In this document: piece by piece, positions 23,669 through 32,680 of the stretch | Position numbering within the stretch: the first letter of the stretch is position 1 | Layout: each line of letters starts with the position of its first letter | Source: Plantactinospora endophytica | GTDB lineage: Bacteria > Actinomycetota > Actinomycetes > Mycobacteriales > Micromonosporaceae | DNA length: 64,000 nt | NCBI RefSeq assembly: GCF_016862915.1 | Contig: NZ_BONW01000010.1 | Coordinates: forward strand, 62,001-126,000 | Direction: 5' to 3' | The notes under the pieces: model-generated | Database searches by the model: none | Seen by the model: only the letters and a program-made list of their open reading frames with translations | Told to the model about the DNA's origin: nothing | Position numbers and translations under genes: made by a program

Positions 23669-24793
23669 ATGCAGCTGTCCTTCCTGCGGCCGATCTGTGC
23701 CAGTCCCGGCCCGTGGACGTCGGTCTACCTGGACGCCTCCCGGGACACCCACGATGCCCATCCCGCGCTCGACCTGCGCTGGCGGGCCCTCCAGGAACGG
23801 CTGGCGGAGCAGCGGGCCGACCCGCGCACCGTGGCGGCCCTCGACGACGTGGTCCGGGGACACGAGCCGATGCCCGGCGACTACGGACTCGCCGCGTTCG
23901 CCGCAGACGGCGAGGTGGTACTGACCGAGTACCTCTCCGCCCCGCCGCTGAAGGACATCGCCGCGCACGGGCCGCTCGCGCACACCATGCCGCTGGTCGC
24001 GCAGCGCGGTGAGCAGGTGCCCTGGGTCCGGGTACTGGCCAGCCGCACCGGCGCGGACGTGGACGCGGTGAGCGCCGGTGGGGTACCCCGGCACGCGCAC
24101 GTCAAGGGCGGCAACCAGTTCCCGCTGCGCCGGGTCCAGCAGGGCGGCTGGAACCAGTCCCACTTCCAGCGCAACGCGTTGACGTCCTGGCGACGCAACG
24201 CCGGAGACGCCGCCTCGGCCACCGCCGCCCTGGCCGAACGGGTCGGCGCCGAGGTGATCGTGGTCGCCGGGGAGACCCGGGCCCGGCAGTTGCTCGCCGC
24301 CCAGCTACCGGAGTTCTGGCAGGACCGGGTGGTGCAGACCGACGCCGGCTTCCCGGCCGACGGGGCCAAGCAGTTCAAGTTCGACGACGTCACGGTGCAG
24401 GCCATCGCCGAGGTCGCCGCCGCGCACACCGACGTGGCGCTGGACAAGTTCGGCATGCAGCGCGACGTCGGCAAGGGGATGGACGCGGTGGTGGCCGCGC
24501 TGCAACGCCGTCAGGTGGACACCATGCTGATCGTCGACGACCCGTCCTCGACCGAGGAACTCTGGATCGGCCCGGAACCGACCGACATCGCCACCGGCCG
24601 GGACGAACTCGTGGCGATGTCCGTGGCCCAACCGCAACGGGTACGCGCCGACGCCGCCCTGGTCCGGGCGCTGGTCGGTACCGACGCCGGGGTCACGGTG
24701 CTCGACCCCGACCAGGCGCCGGACCTCGCCGACGGGGTCGGCGCGGTGCTCCGCTACGTCGACGCCAGCACCCCGGCCGGCGGCGATGGCTGA
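23669..24793 (+). CDS. Bacterial eRF1-like (baeRF/Vms1-type) protein, Rv2629-like
   Basis: The 374-aa protein resembles the baeRF family to which mycobacterial Rv2629 belongs: an N-terminal SVYLDASRDTHDAHPALDLRWRAL, a central NQSHFQRNALTSWRRNA region where release-factor-like proteins carry the catalytic loop, and a C-terminal L7Ae/eRF1-like part (GMDAVVAALQRRQVDTMLIVDDP). Eukaryotic Vms1/ANKZF1 relatives cut peptidyl-tRNA on stalled ribosomes; the bacterial role is not settled. GGAGAGG precedes the ATG. The last 8 bp overlap the next gene, so the two proteins are translationally coupled. Confidence 0.82.
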   Translation: MQLSFLRPICASPGPWTSVYLDASRDTHDAHPALDLRWRALQERLAEQRADPRTVAALDDVVRGHEPMPGDYGLAAFAADGEVVLTEYLSAPPLKDIAAHGPLAHTMPLVAQRGEQVPWVRVLASRTGADVDAVSAGGVPRHAHVKGGNQFPLRRVQQGGWNQSHFQRNALTSWRRNAGDAASATAALAERVGAEVIVVAGETRARQLLAAQLPEFWQDRVVQTDAGFPADGAKQFKFDDVTVQAIAEVAAAHTDVALDKFGMQRDVGKGMDAVVAALQRRQVDTMLIVDDPSSTEELWIGPEPTDIATGRDELVAMSVAQPQRVRADAALVRALVGTDAGVTVLDPDQAPDLADGVGAVLRYVDASTPAGGDG

Positions 24794-26675
24794 CCCGGGG
24801 CGGGCCGCCGTGCGGGCGGGTGCGACGACCAGCGACCGGACCATCGCGGACCTGCTGGTGGAGCGGCTCCGGGCCTGGCGGGTGCCCCGGGTGTTCGGGC
24901 AACCGGGCGAGGGGGTGGCGCTGATCGTCGAGGCGCTGCGCCGGGCCGGCGGCGACCCGGCGTTCGTACCGTCCCGGCAGCCGGAGGGGGCCGGCTTCAT
25001 GGCCGCCGGGCACGCCAAGTACACCGGTGGGGTGGGGATCTGTCTGGCCACCCAGGGGCCGGGCGCGCTGCACCTGCTCGGCGGCCTGTACGACGCCAAG
25101 CTGGACGGCAAGCCGATGGTCGCGCTCGTCGGGCAGCAGACGTACAGCGCGCTGGGCAGCGCGTACCAGGAGATCGAGCTGCCCCGGCTGTTCAGCGACG
25201 TCTGCGCCCAGTTCCTGCGTACCGCCGCCGTGCCGGAACAGGTGCCGTACCTGCTGGACCAGGCGATCCGTACCGCCGTGTCGACCCGCAGCCCCACCTG
25301 CCTGGTGGTGCCGCACGATCTGCTCAATCAGGTCGTACCCGACGGGATGCCGCACCCCGACGGCGGCGGCGTGCTCGCCTCGGCGCCCGGCCTGCCACCG
25401 GCCCGGGTGATGCCGCACGAGACGGACCTGAACGCCGCCGCCCAACTGCTCGCCGCCGGGCAGCGGGTGGCGATCCTGGTCGGCCAGGGCGGTTACGGCG
25501 CCGCCGACGAGATCATGGAACTGGCCGACCGGCTCGACGCCGGGGTGGCGACGTCGCTGCTCGGCAAGCCGGTGCTGGACGAGCGGCTGCCCTACCACAC
25601 GGGCGTGCTCGGTCAGGTCGGCACGGCCGCCAGCGCGCAGTTGATGGCCGGCTGCGACACCCTGCTGATGGTCGGCACCAACGATCCGTGGACCGGCTAC
25701 TACCCGGTGCCGGGCCAGGCCACGGCCGTGCAGATCGACATCGACGGCAGTCGGCTGGCCAGCCGTTACCCGATCGACGTCCCGCTGGTCGGCGACGCCC
25801 GGGAGACGTTGCGGGCGCTGCTGTCCCGGGTGCCGCAGCGGCGCAACCGGGACTGGCGGGACATGATCGAGGGAGCCGTCGACCGGGCCCGCACCGAGTG
25901 CGACGCCCGGGCCGAGGAACGGACCGACCGGTTGAACCCCCGACTGGTACTCCGCGAGCTGTCGCCCCGGCTGCCGGCCGATGCCTCGGTGGCGGTCGAC
26001 GTCGGTTCGGTGACCTACTGGTACGCCCGGCACCTGCAACTTCCGCCGGGCACCCGGGCGCACCTCTGCGGCACCCTCGCCTCGGTCGGCTCCGCCGTGC
26101 CGTACGCGATCGCGGCCAAGTTCGCCCGACCGGACCGGCCGGTCTTCGTACTCCTCGGCGACGGCGCGATGCAGTCCGGTGGACTGGCCGAGCTGATCAC
26201 CGTGGCCCAGCACTGGCCGGAGTGGCCGGACCCCCGGCTGGTGGTGCTGGTGCTGAACAACTCCGACCAGGCCGGCCGGGGTGGCGAGCCGGAGCGGGGG
26301 CCGGACACCGCACCGGTGACGGCGCCCGGGGCGGAACTCGACCGTCCCGCCGCACCGGGGATGCCGCCACCCGACGCCGTACGCGGCGGGAACATCCCGT
26401 ACGCCGGTTGGGCCCGGTTGCTCGGCCTGCACGGGATCGGGGTCGACCGTCCGGAGCAGATCGGGCCGGCCTGGGAGGAGGCGATGGCCGCCGAGCGGCC
26501 CACCCTGATCGAGGCGGTGGTCGACCCGTCGATCCCGCTGGACGCCCCGGAGCAGCCCTTCGCCGACCTGCGCGGCCTGACCGCCGGTGGACTCGACGAG
26601 GCGGCCGGCACGGCGGTCCAGGGTCGGGCCCGCGCTCTGCGGAACCGGGCCACGAACGGCGCCGACCTGGTCTGA
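24786..26675 (+). CDS. ThDP-dependent pyruvate-oxidase/decarboxylase-like enzyme
   Basis: The 629-aa protein has the three-domain layout of thiamine-diphosphate enzymes: a PYR domain with the activating glutamate E67 (RQPEGAGFMAAGHAKYTGG), a central FAD/Rossmann-like domain (AAQLLAAGQRVAILVGQGGYGA), and a PP domain whose cofactor motif runs from G458-D459-G460 to N491-N492. It is closest in style to PoxB pyruvate oxidases and related actinobacterial 'thiamine-pyrophosphate-requiring' proteins. A Pro/Gly-rich insertion of about 35 residues follows the NN pair. The ATG overlaps the baeRF-like gene by 8 bp. Reaction inferred as oxidative or non-oxidative decarboxylation of a 2-oxoacid. Confidence 0.87.
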   Translation: MADPGRAAVRAGATTSDRTIADLLVERLRAWRVPRVFGQPGEGVALIVEALRRAGGDPAFVPSRQPEGAGFMAAGHAKYTGGVGICLATQGPGALHLLGGLYDAKLDGKPMVALVGQQTYSALGSAYQEIELPRLFSDVCAQFLRTAAVPEQVPYLLDQAIRTAVSTRSPTCLVVPHDLLNQVVPDGMPHPDGGGVLASAPGLPPARVMPHETDLNAAAQLLAAGQRVAILVGQGGYGAADEIMELADRLDAGVATSLLGKPVLDERLPYHTGVLGQVGTAASAQLMAGCDTLLMVGTNDPWTGYYPVPGQATAVQIDIDGSRLASRYPIDVPLVGDARETLRALLSRVPQRRNRDWRDMIEGAVDRARTECDARAEERTDRLNPRLVLRELSPRLPADASVAVDVGSVTYWYARHLQLPPGTRAHLCGTLASVGSAVPYAIAAKFARPDRPVFVLLGDGAMQSGGLAELITVAQHWPEWPDPRLVVLVLNNSDQAGRGGEPERGPDTAPVTAPGAELDRPAAPGMPPPDAVRGGNIPYAGWARLLGLHGIGVDRPEQIGPAWEEAMAAERPTLIEAVVDPSIPLDAPEQPFADLRGLTAGGLDEAAGTAVQGRARALRNRATNGADLV

Positions 26676-26696
26676 CTGTGAGCATGGCGGGGTCGG

Positions 26697-26764
26697 TCCA
26701 GTCGGTCTGTCCGCACCTGCGCCGGGACCGGTCGATCCAGTCGGTCTGTCCGCACCTGCGCCGG
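26697..26764 (+). repeat. Two 29-bp direct repeats, period 39 bp
   Basis: Identical copies starting TCCAGTCGGTCTGTCCGCAC lie at 26697-26725 and 26736-26764, just past the stop of the ThDP enzyme. They fall between this gene and the convergent membrane protein. Confidence 0.8.
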
Positions 26765-26798
26765 TCGGGTGGGGCGGTGCGGCTGGTGGGCCGCCGGG

Positions 26799-27254
26799 TC
26801 AGGCGGGTTCCACCGATCGGCCGGACCACTGCTCCACGAGCCGGATCGCCTCGTCGGCCGGCACGTCCGCCCGGTCCACCGAGCCGAGCCAGACCGGTGC
26901 CTTCGCCCCGGCCGGCCAGGCCGCCAGCAGGCGCTGCCCGTCGGCTCCACTGTGCAGACTGACCCGGTTCACCCGGGGCCAGGCGAGGACGTCCTGTCCG
27001 CCGGTACGGATCCCGTCCGGCCCCGCCGAGCGGCCGGCCCGGCTCCGCCGCTCGGCGAACACCAGCCCGACCGCGACCAGCAGACCGGACAGGCTGGTCA
27101 CCACGGTCGCCACCGCCAGGGCGGGCGCGATGTCGCCGGATGTCGCCTGCCAGCCGGCGACCGCCGCCACGACCAGGGCGAACGGGACGACGGCGATGGC
27201 GAAGTAGCTGGCGTACCGCGGTCCTCCGGCGGGACCGAACCTCAACTGGCTCAC
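26799..27254 (-). CDS. Hypothetical membrane protein
   Basis: The 151-aa product has two membrane helices (ASYFAIAVVPFALVVAAVAGW and LAVATVVTSLSGLLVAVGLVFAE) followed by a soluble C-terminal domain of about 80 residues (VLAWPRVNRVSLHSGADGQRLL). The start is the GTG at 27254, as no in-frame ATG precedes the first helix; the ribosome site is weak. It is convergent with the ThDP gene and divergent from the next gene. The soluble part has a WxRVxRVxLH pattern reminiscent of small PH-like or DUF domains, but I do not recognise a family. Confidence 0.65.
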   Translation of the reverse strand: MSQLRFGPAGGPRYASYFAIAVVPFALVVAAVAGWQATSGDIAPALAVATVVTSLSGLLVAVGLVFAERRSRAGRSAGPDGIRTGGQDVLAWPRVNRVSLHSGADGQRLLAAWPAGAKAPVWLGSVDRADVPADEAIRLVEQWSGRSVEPA

Positions 27255-27504
27255 AACCGCCGATCATCCGTCGCCGCCCCCGTCCGGGGCAACTCGACCG
27301 GCTCGGACACGCCGGGAGCAAACCGGATCCGTCTCGCGGCGGCTTCGAGTCGAGCGGGTCGTCCCGGACGTACCGGGTCGGCCGACCGAGAACGGATCAG
27401 GTGCGCCGGGTCCTCCGAATTCCGCCCGCCAGGTTGCTGATCGCCCGTTTGAACCTGATTGGGGCGGGAAGGCCCCGGCAGCGCGGACGAGGGAGGTGGG
27501 CCCG

Positions 27505-28917
27505 GTGCGGGAGATGCAGGAGTGGCTGGCCGCGGGCGGGTCCGGGCTCCCGGGACCGGATCGGATCGTGTCGGCGGAGAGCACCGGGCGGGTACTGCTG
27601 GCCGTGGCGTCCCGTGCCGTCCGGGGCCGGGACTGCGCGGACCTGGGGTACCACCCGCTGCTGTCCCGCTTCCGGGGCGCGCCGGAGGCGGTCCGCCGGG
27701 CCGCGCTGACCCGGGCGGCACTCCGGTCGGCGCTCCCCGCCGAGCAGGCCGGTGCCGTCGACGCCGAACGGGTGGCCCGGTGGATCGTGCAGCACTATCC
27801 GCCGCGCTGGTACCCGGGCGTGGTGGTCGGCTCACCACACGGCGCGGCCGTACACCTGGCCACCGCGATGGGCGTGCCGTGGCTGCCGGCCGGCTTCGAC
27901 GTGGCGGTGCAGTGGCCGGGCGGCCAGGTCGACAAACCGGCCGAGGCGGCGGCGTACGGCAGCCAGCTTGCGGCCCGGCTGATCCGGCACAACCCCGGGG
28001 TACGGGTGCGGCAGGTGCACGATCCGGCCGCTCGGGGCGTACTGGCCGGCTCGACGGTGTCCCTGGTGGTCCGCTGGCACCGGCTGCCGGACGCCTACCA
28101 GGAGTTCCTCGGCGGCTGTCTGGCACCGGGCGCACCGGTGCTGCTGCTGCGCGACGTGCGGACCTGGCCGGTACTCGACTCGGGCGGCGGGCACACCTTC
28201 CAGCTCGGTGCGCCGGCCAGCGGGCTGGAGCCGGCCGACTTCGGCCCGGACAGCGAGGTGCTTCCGCAGGTGCTCCGAGGTGCCGGCGGGGATGGTGCGA
28301 GCTGGGACGCCCCGGCGGGCGGCCGACCCGGGTACGCCGAGCAGGGCGTCGAACCGGGCTTCGAGAGCAGCCTGCTCGACTGGGTACGCGGGGCCGGCAG
28401 CCCGCTGCACCGGGTGCTGTTCCCGGGCCCGGACGCGCTGAGTGCGGCTGCCGCCGACGTCTACCGGAGCTGGTTGCGGGCGGCCGGCAAGAGTGGTGAC
28501 CGGTGCGTGGTGGAGTGCGGGCGGCTGATCGACCCGTGGCAGGTGGTCCGGGCCGGGCTGGTGCCGTACTGGTGCGAGAACGCCACCCAGCGCAGTGTGA
28601 CCGGCGCGGAGTGGTGGTTGGCCGGCAGCGCGCCGTTCAGTTCGCTGGACGTGCTGCCCGAGCCGCCCGGACTGCGTTCGCCGGCCCTCGCCGGGCTGCC
28701 CCAGTGGCTGGCGGTTGCCTCGTTCGGGCGCCGCCGCCGGGCGGTCGACCGGGTCGCCGCCCGGGGCTATCCGGTGACCTCGGTGGCCACCCGGCACGCC
28801 ACCGAGGTGCTCCGGGGCCAGCCCTACGACCTGCCGGCGCCCGCGCCGCTGCGCATGGTGGAGGCGCTGGCCGGGCTGCGGGCCAGCGGCACCCCGCAGG
28901 GCCTGCTGGTCTGCTGA
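27505..28917 (+). CDS. Unrecognised 470-aa protein
   Basis: The product is soluble with no signal peptide. It has a helical N-terminal region (STGRVLLAVASRAVRG, VRRAALTRAALRSALPAE), a central alpha/beta-looking part (GVVVGSPHGAAVHLATAMGV, STVSLVVRWHRLPDAYQEFL, APVLLLRDVRTWPVL) that could be a Rossmann-like or hydrolase-like fold, and a C-terminal region rich in Trp and Cys (VVECGRLIDPWQVVRAGLVPYWCEN). GGAGG lies 8 nt before the GTG at 27505; an ATG 9 nt further on is the alternative. It stands alone. The pattern is that of a real gene, but no family can be named. Confidence 0.7.
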   Translation: MREMQEWLAAGGSGLPGPDRIVSAESTGRVLLAVASRAVRGRDCADLGYHPLLSRFRGAPEAVRRAALTRAALRSALPAEQAGAVDAERVARWIVQHYPPRWYPGVVVGSPHGAAVHLATAMGVPWLPAGFDVAVQWPGGQVDKPAEAAAYGSQLAARLIRHNPGVRVRQVHDPAARGVLAGSTVSLVVRWHRLPDAYQEFLGGCLAPGAPVLLLRDVRTWPVLDSGGGHTFQLGAPASGLEPADFGPDSEVLPQVLRGAGGDGASWDAPAGGRPGYAEQGVEPGFESSLLDWVRGAGSPLHRVLFPGPDALSAAAADVYRSWLRAAGKSGDRCVVECGRLIDPWQVVRAGLVPYWCENATQRSVTGAEWWLAGSAPFSSLDVLPEPPGLRSPALAGLPQWLAVASFGRRRRAVDRVAARGYPVTSVATRHATEVLRGQPYDLPAPAPLRMVEALAGLRASGTPQGLLVC

Positions 28918-29356
28918 GTTCCCACCCGCCGACCCCTGCGCCCGCCGGCTTTCCCGCCCACCCACCCCTCCGCCCACCGACCCCTCCGTCCGCCCGTCGA
29001 CGATCGTCGGCTGGTGTCGTTCCCGGGCTGCTCGACTGCGTCGTTTCGCCTGTGCGGGCGGGGATTGCGGCCGGCTGGGCGGTCCGTCGGCGCAGCTTCG
29101 GCGGTCGGTGCGCTGCCTGCCCGTAAAACTCCTCGGAGACGTCACGTCCCGTGATTGAGTACCTACAGAGCGGGAAGAACGCTGGCTGCTACTGGTCGGC
29201 CGACTGCTACCGGTCGATCGGGCTGCGCGCATCGCAGTCGGCGTTCGCTCGCTCGGTTTCGACTACGTCTTCGCTTCCGGCAGCGGTCCGTTCCGTACGG
29301 CACCGATGACCGGATTCGCATCCCGGGCGGGGGACCTTCCTGAGGGGGAGGCGCGG
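28918..29356. other. 439-bp intergenic region before the sigma factor gene
   Basis: The first 80 bp are almost pure pyrimidine on the plus strand (C-runs), and the rest is ordinary GC-rich sequence. No ORF, hairpin terminator or convincing promoter pair is visible. A weak GTTT-N14-GGGATT at 29043-29066 is discussed among rejected items. The region must carry the promoter of the sigma-STAS gene. Confidence 0.4.
28953..28968 (-). other. Potential G-quadruplex
   Basis: The minus strand reads GGGGTGGGTGGGCGGG: four runs of at least three guanines with single-base loops, the tightest quadruplex pattern. It begins 36 bp past the stop of the unknown 470-aa gene. Confidence 0.5.
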
Positions 29357-30493
29357 ATGTTCGGACAGATCACCACCACACCACCGGCCGAACGCGGGCT
29401 GGAGGACCTGGACGCGGCGGCCCTGGCGTACGCGGCGCGGATCGCCGGCCTGCCACCGGAACGCCGGCAGGAGGCCCGGGACGACCTCGTCCGGTTCGCC
29501 CTGCCGTTCGCCGGCCGGTTGGCCCGGCGCTACCGGGGCCGGGGCGAACCGCTGGAGGACCTGGAGCAGGTGGCCCGGTTGGGGCTGGTGAACGCGGTCG
29601 ACCGGTACGACCCGGAACGGGGTTCGTTCACCGCGTACGCCGCGATCACCATCGTCGGCGAGATCAAGCGACACTTCCGGGACCGTACCTGGGGAGTGCA
29701 CGTACCCCGGCGGCTGCGTGACCTGATCCTGGAGGTCGGCCAGGCGACGGCAGCGCTGACCAGCGAGCTGTCCCGGTCGCCCAGCGTGGCCGAGTTGGCC
29801 GCCCGGCTGGAGACGCCGGAGGAGGAGATCCTCGCGGCGCTGGAGTCGGCGGCCGGCTACAGCCCGGCGTCGCTGAACGCACCGGTCGGCGGGGAGAGTT
29901 CGGCGGAGTTCGGCGACCTCGTCGGCGAGTCCGACACCGACCTGGAGTCGGTGGACGACCGGGTGACGGTGAGCGGGCTGCTCGGCCGGCTGCCCTGGCG
30001 GGAGCGGCGGATCCTCGCCATGCGCTTCTACGGCAACCAGACCCAGGCCGAGATCGCCGCCCGGTTCGGTATCTCGCAGATGCACGTCTCCCGGCTGCTC
30101 TCCCGGGCGCTGACCTGGCTGCGGCAGGCGATGCTGGCCGACTCGCCGGCACCGTGGCAGGCCGGAGGGGCCGAGGCGGCCGGCCAGCCGGCCCGGCTGT
30201 CGGTGCGCGAGGTGGGCGAGCGGGTGGTGGTCGAGGTGACCGGGGAGATCGACCTGGACACCGCCGAACAACTGCGCCTGGCGGTGGTCGAGGCGGTCGC
30301 CGGCCGGCATCCGGCGGAGGTCGCGATCGACCTGACCGACGTGGCGAAGTTGGACGGGCCGGCGCTGGCCGCGCTGGTGGCCGGCCGGGACGCCGCCCAC
30401 CGTGCCGGGGTACGGTGGCGGCTCGCTCGGGCGCAACCCGTGGTCCAGCATTCGCTCAGCGCCGCCGGCCTGGTCGCGCTGCCGGCGGACTGA
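29357..30493 (+). CDS. SigB/F-type sigma factor fused to a C-terminal STAS domain
   Basis: The 378-aa protein has sigma region 2 at about 40-125 (DDLVRFALPFAGRLARRYRG, EDLEQVARLGLVNAVDRYDP, FTAYAAITIVGEIKRHFRD), region 3 at 126-200 and region 4 at 205-260 (LPWRERRILAMRFYGNQTQ, ISQMHVSRLLSRALTWLRQ). After a short linker, residues 281-376 form a STAS fold (VVVEVTGEIDLDTAEQLRL, VAIDLTDVAKLDGPALAALV). In anti-sigma antagonists the phosphoserine site reads DSSGL; here it is D333-G-P-A-L337, so the serine is absent. The ATG at 29357 has GGGGGAGG upstream. It would control a stress or developmental regulon; no anti-sigma gene lies beside it. Confidence 0.88.
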   Translation: MFGQITTTPPAERGLEDLDAAALAYAARIAGLPPERRQEARDDLVRFALPFAGRLARRYRGRGEPLEDLEQVARLGLVNAVDRYDPERGSFTAYAAITIVGEIKRHFRDRTWGVHVPRRLRDLILEVGQATAALTSELSRSPSVAELAARLETPEEEILAALESAAGYSPASLNAPVGGESSAEFGDLVGESDTDLESVDDRVTVSGLLGRLPWRERRILAMRFYGNQTQAEIAARFGISQMHVSRLLSRALTWLRQAMLADSPAPWQAGGAEAAGQPARLSVREVGERVVVEVTGEIDLDTAEQLRLAVVEAVAGRHPAEVAIDLTDVAKLDGPALAALVAGRDAAHRAGVRWRLARAQPVVQHSLSAAGLVALPAD

Positions 30494-30535
30494 CCGCCGC
30501 CCCGGATCCTTCCGGTACGCCGTCCGGCCGCGTCC

Positions 30536-32572
30536 TCATCGCCGGTCCTCCCCGTCGTCCTGCTCGTCGTCGTCGGCAGGGGCCCGGCCGGTCCGCCACC
30601 GCGGACTCTCCGGTCCACCCCGGGCGGCGTCGTCGACGCCCTCGTCCGGCTCGCTCGGCTCGAACGCCGGCCGGCGTACCTCGTCCGGCTCCGGCACCTC
30701 GATGGGCCGGGCACCGGACCGGGCCGGTGGATGGTGCGCGACGGCCGCCTCGGCACCGTGCGCGCCCTCCGGCGCGGCGACCTCGGCCTCCGGGTGGCGA
30801 ACCTCGTGCCGCAACTCGTCGCGGATCACCTGTGGCGGTCGGGTCGACCGCTGCGGCAGGTCCCGGCCCAGGTCCGCGACGAGCGGCCCGTACTTGTCGT
30901 CGAAGGCGGGGCGTTCGGAGCGGATCCGGGGCATCCGGTCGAAGTTGCGCAGCGGGGGTGGGCAACTCGTCGACCACTCCAGGGAGTTGCCGAAACCCCA
31001 CGGGTCGTCCACGTCCACCATCCGGCCGAACCGCCACGACTTCCAGACGTTGTAGAGGAAGAACAGGGTGGAGGCGCCGAGCACGAAACTGCTGACGGTG
31101 GAGATCACGTTCAGCACGGTGAAACCGTCCGTGGGCAGGTAGTCCGCGTAGCGGCGGGGCATGCCCTCGTTGCCGAGCCAGTGGTGCACCAGGAAGGTGC
31201 CGTGGAAGCCGAAGAACATGGTCCAGAAGTGCACCCGGCCGAGCCGCTCGTCGAGGAGCCGGCCGGTCATCTTGGGGAACCAGAAGTAGACCCCGGCGAA
31301 GGCGGCGAAGACGATGGTGCCGAAGAGTACGTAGTGGAAGTGGCCGACCACGAAGTAGGTGTCGGTGGTGTGGAAGTCGACCGGCGGGCTGGCCAGCAGC
31401 ACCCCGGTCAGGCCGCCGAAGAGGAAGGTGACCAGGAACCCGATCGAGAAGAGCATCGGCGTCTCGAAGGTCAACTGGCCCTTCCACATCGTGCCGATCC
31501 AGTTGAAGAACTTGACCCCGGTCGGTACCGCGATCAGATAGCTCAGCCAACTGAAGAACGGCAGCAGCACCTGGCCGGTACCGAACATGTGGTGCGCCCA
31601 GACGGTCATCGAGAGGATCGTGATCGCGATGGTCGCGGCGACGATGCCCTTGTAGCCGAAGATCGGCTTCCGGCTGAAGACCGGGATGATCTCGGTGATG
31701 ATGCCGAAGAACGGCAGCGCCACGATGTAGACCTCGGGATGGCCGAAGAACCAGAAGAGGTGCTGCCAGAGCAGCGGCCCGCTGGTGGCGGGGTCGTAGA
31801 CGTGCGCGCCGATCCGCCGGTCGGCGTAGAGGGCCAGCAGGGCGGCGGCGAGCAGCGGGAAGACGAGTACCACCAGCAGGGCGGTGAAGAGCATGTTCCA
31901 GGTGAAGATCGGCATCCGGAACATGGTCATCCCGGGGGCCCGCAGGGTGAGGATGGTGGTGATCAGGTTGACGGCGCCGAGGATCGTGCCGAGTCCCGAC
32001 AGGACCAGCCCGATCACCCACATGTCCGGGCCGATCCCCGGCGAGTGCTGGTCGCGGCTCAGTGGCGCGTACGCCGTCCAGCCGAAGTCCGCCGAACCGT
32101 TCGGGGTGAAGAAGCCGAGCAGCACGAGCGAGCCGCCGAGCAGGTAGAGCCAGTACGCCAGCGCGTTGAGCCGGGGGAACGACACGTCCGGGGCACCGAT
32201 CTGGATCGGCACCACGTAGTTTCCGAACGCGAAGGCGAGCGGGGTGGCGAAGAGCAGCAGCATGATCGTGCCGTGCGCGGTGAAGAGCTGGTTGTACTGC
32301 TCGGTGGAGAGGAACTGTAGCCCCGGGTGGCCCAGTTCGGCCCGCATCAGCATCGCCATCACGCCGGCGACGATGAAGAAGCCGAACGCGGTGGTCAGGT
32401 AGAGCAGGCCGATCTGCTTGGCGTCGGTGGTGCCGAGCAGCTTGATCAGGTGGGCGCCGGGGACCGCCTTGCGGACCGGACCGGGATAACCGCCGGACCG
32501 GGCGGGGGCCAGGATCAGTGGCCTGCGCTCGCGCCCGGGCTCGGTGACCACCCGTTTCGGCATCTTGCTCAC
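30536..32572 (-). CDS. ctaD: Cytochrome c oxidase subunit I
   Basis: The 678-aa heme-copper oxidase subunit has twelve helices and the full ligand set: [13 protein letters not shown] (low-spin heme His), [19 protein letters not shown] (CuB His and the cross-linked Tyr), WAHHMFGTG (CuB histidines) and [11 protein letters not shown] (heme a3 and a His). It reduces oxygen and pumps protons in the aa3 branch. The C-terminal 110 residues form an acidic, Glu/Asp/Pro-rich cytoplasmic tail, longer than usual for the family. The start is the GTG at 32572 (VSKMPKRVV); the ATG 9 nt downstream is possible. Other ctaC/E genes are not nearby, so this is a solitary copy. Confidence 0.95.
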   Translation of the reverse strand: MSKMPKRVVTEPGRERRPLILAPARSGGYPGPVRKAVPGAHLIKLLGTTDAKQIGLLYLTTAFGFFIVAGVMAMLMRAELGHPGLQFLSTEQYNQLFTAHGTIMLLLFATPLAFAFGNYVVPIQIGAPDVSFPRLNALAYWLYLLGGSLVLLGFFTPNGSADFGWTAYAPLSRDQHSPGIGPDMWVIGLVLSGLGTILGAVNLITTILTLRAPGMTMFRMPIFTWNMLFTALLVVLVFPLLAAALLALYADRRIGAHVYDPATSGPLLWQHLFWFFGHPEVYIVALPFFGIITEIIPVFSRKPIFGYKGIVAATIAITILSMTVWAHHMFGTGQVLLPFFSWLSYLIAVPTGVKFFNWIGTMWKGQLTFETPMLFSIGFLVTFLFGGLTGVLLASPPVDFHTTDTYFVVGHFHYVLFGTIVFAAFAGVYFWFPKMTGRLLDERLGRVHFWTMFFGFHGTFLVHHWLGNEGMPRRYADYLPTDGFTVLNVISTVSSFVLGASTLFFLYNVWKSWRFGRMVDVDDPWGFGNSLEWSTSCPPPLRNFDRMPRIRSERPAFDDKYGPLVADLGRDLPQRSTRPPQVIRDELRHEVRHPEAEVAAPEGAHGAEAAVAHHPPARSGARPIEVPEPDEVRRPAFEPSEPDEGVDDAARGGPESPRWRTGRAPADDDEQDDGEDRR

Positions 32573-32680
32573 CCCGTACCCGATTTCCGCCAGAACGAGG
32601 GGTGGCTACCCGGTTATCCAACGGCAAAACCGGCAGGTCGCCAAATTCCGCTCTCTGTGCCCCTAACGGGTGAAACCGGG

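Noticed and set aside
29043-29066. GTTT-N14-GGGATT resembling a SigB/F-type promoter upstream of the sigma gene
   Set aside because: The spacer is short and the -10 match is partial; with such GC-rich sequence the match may be chance.
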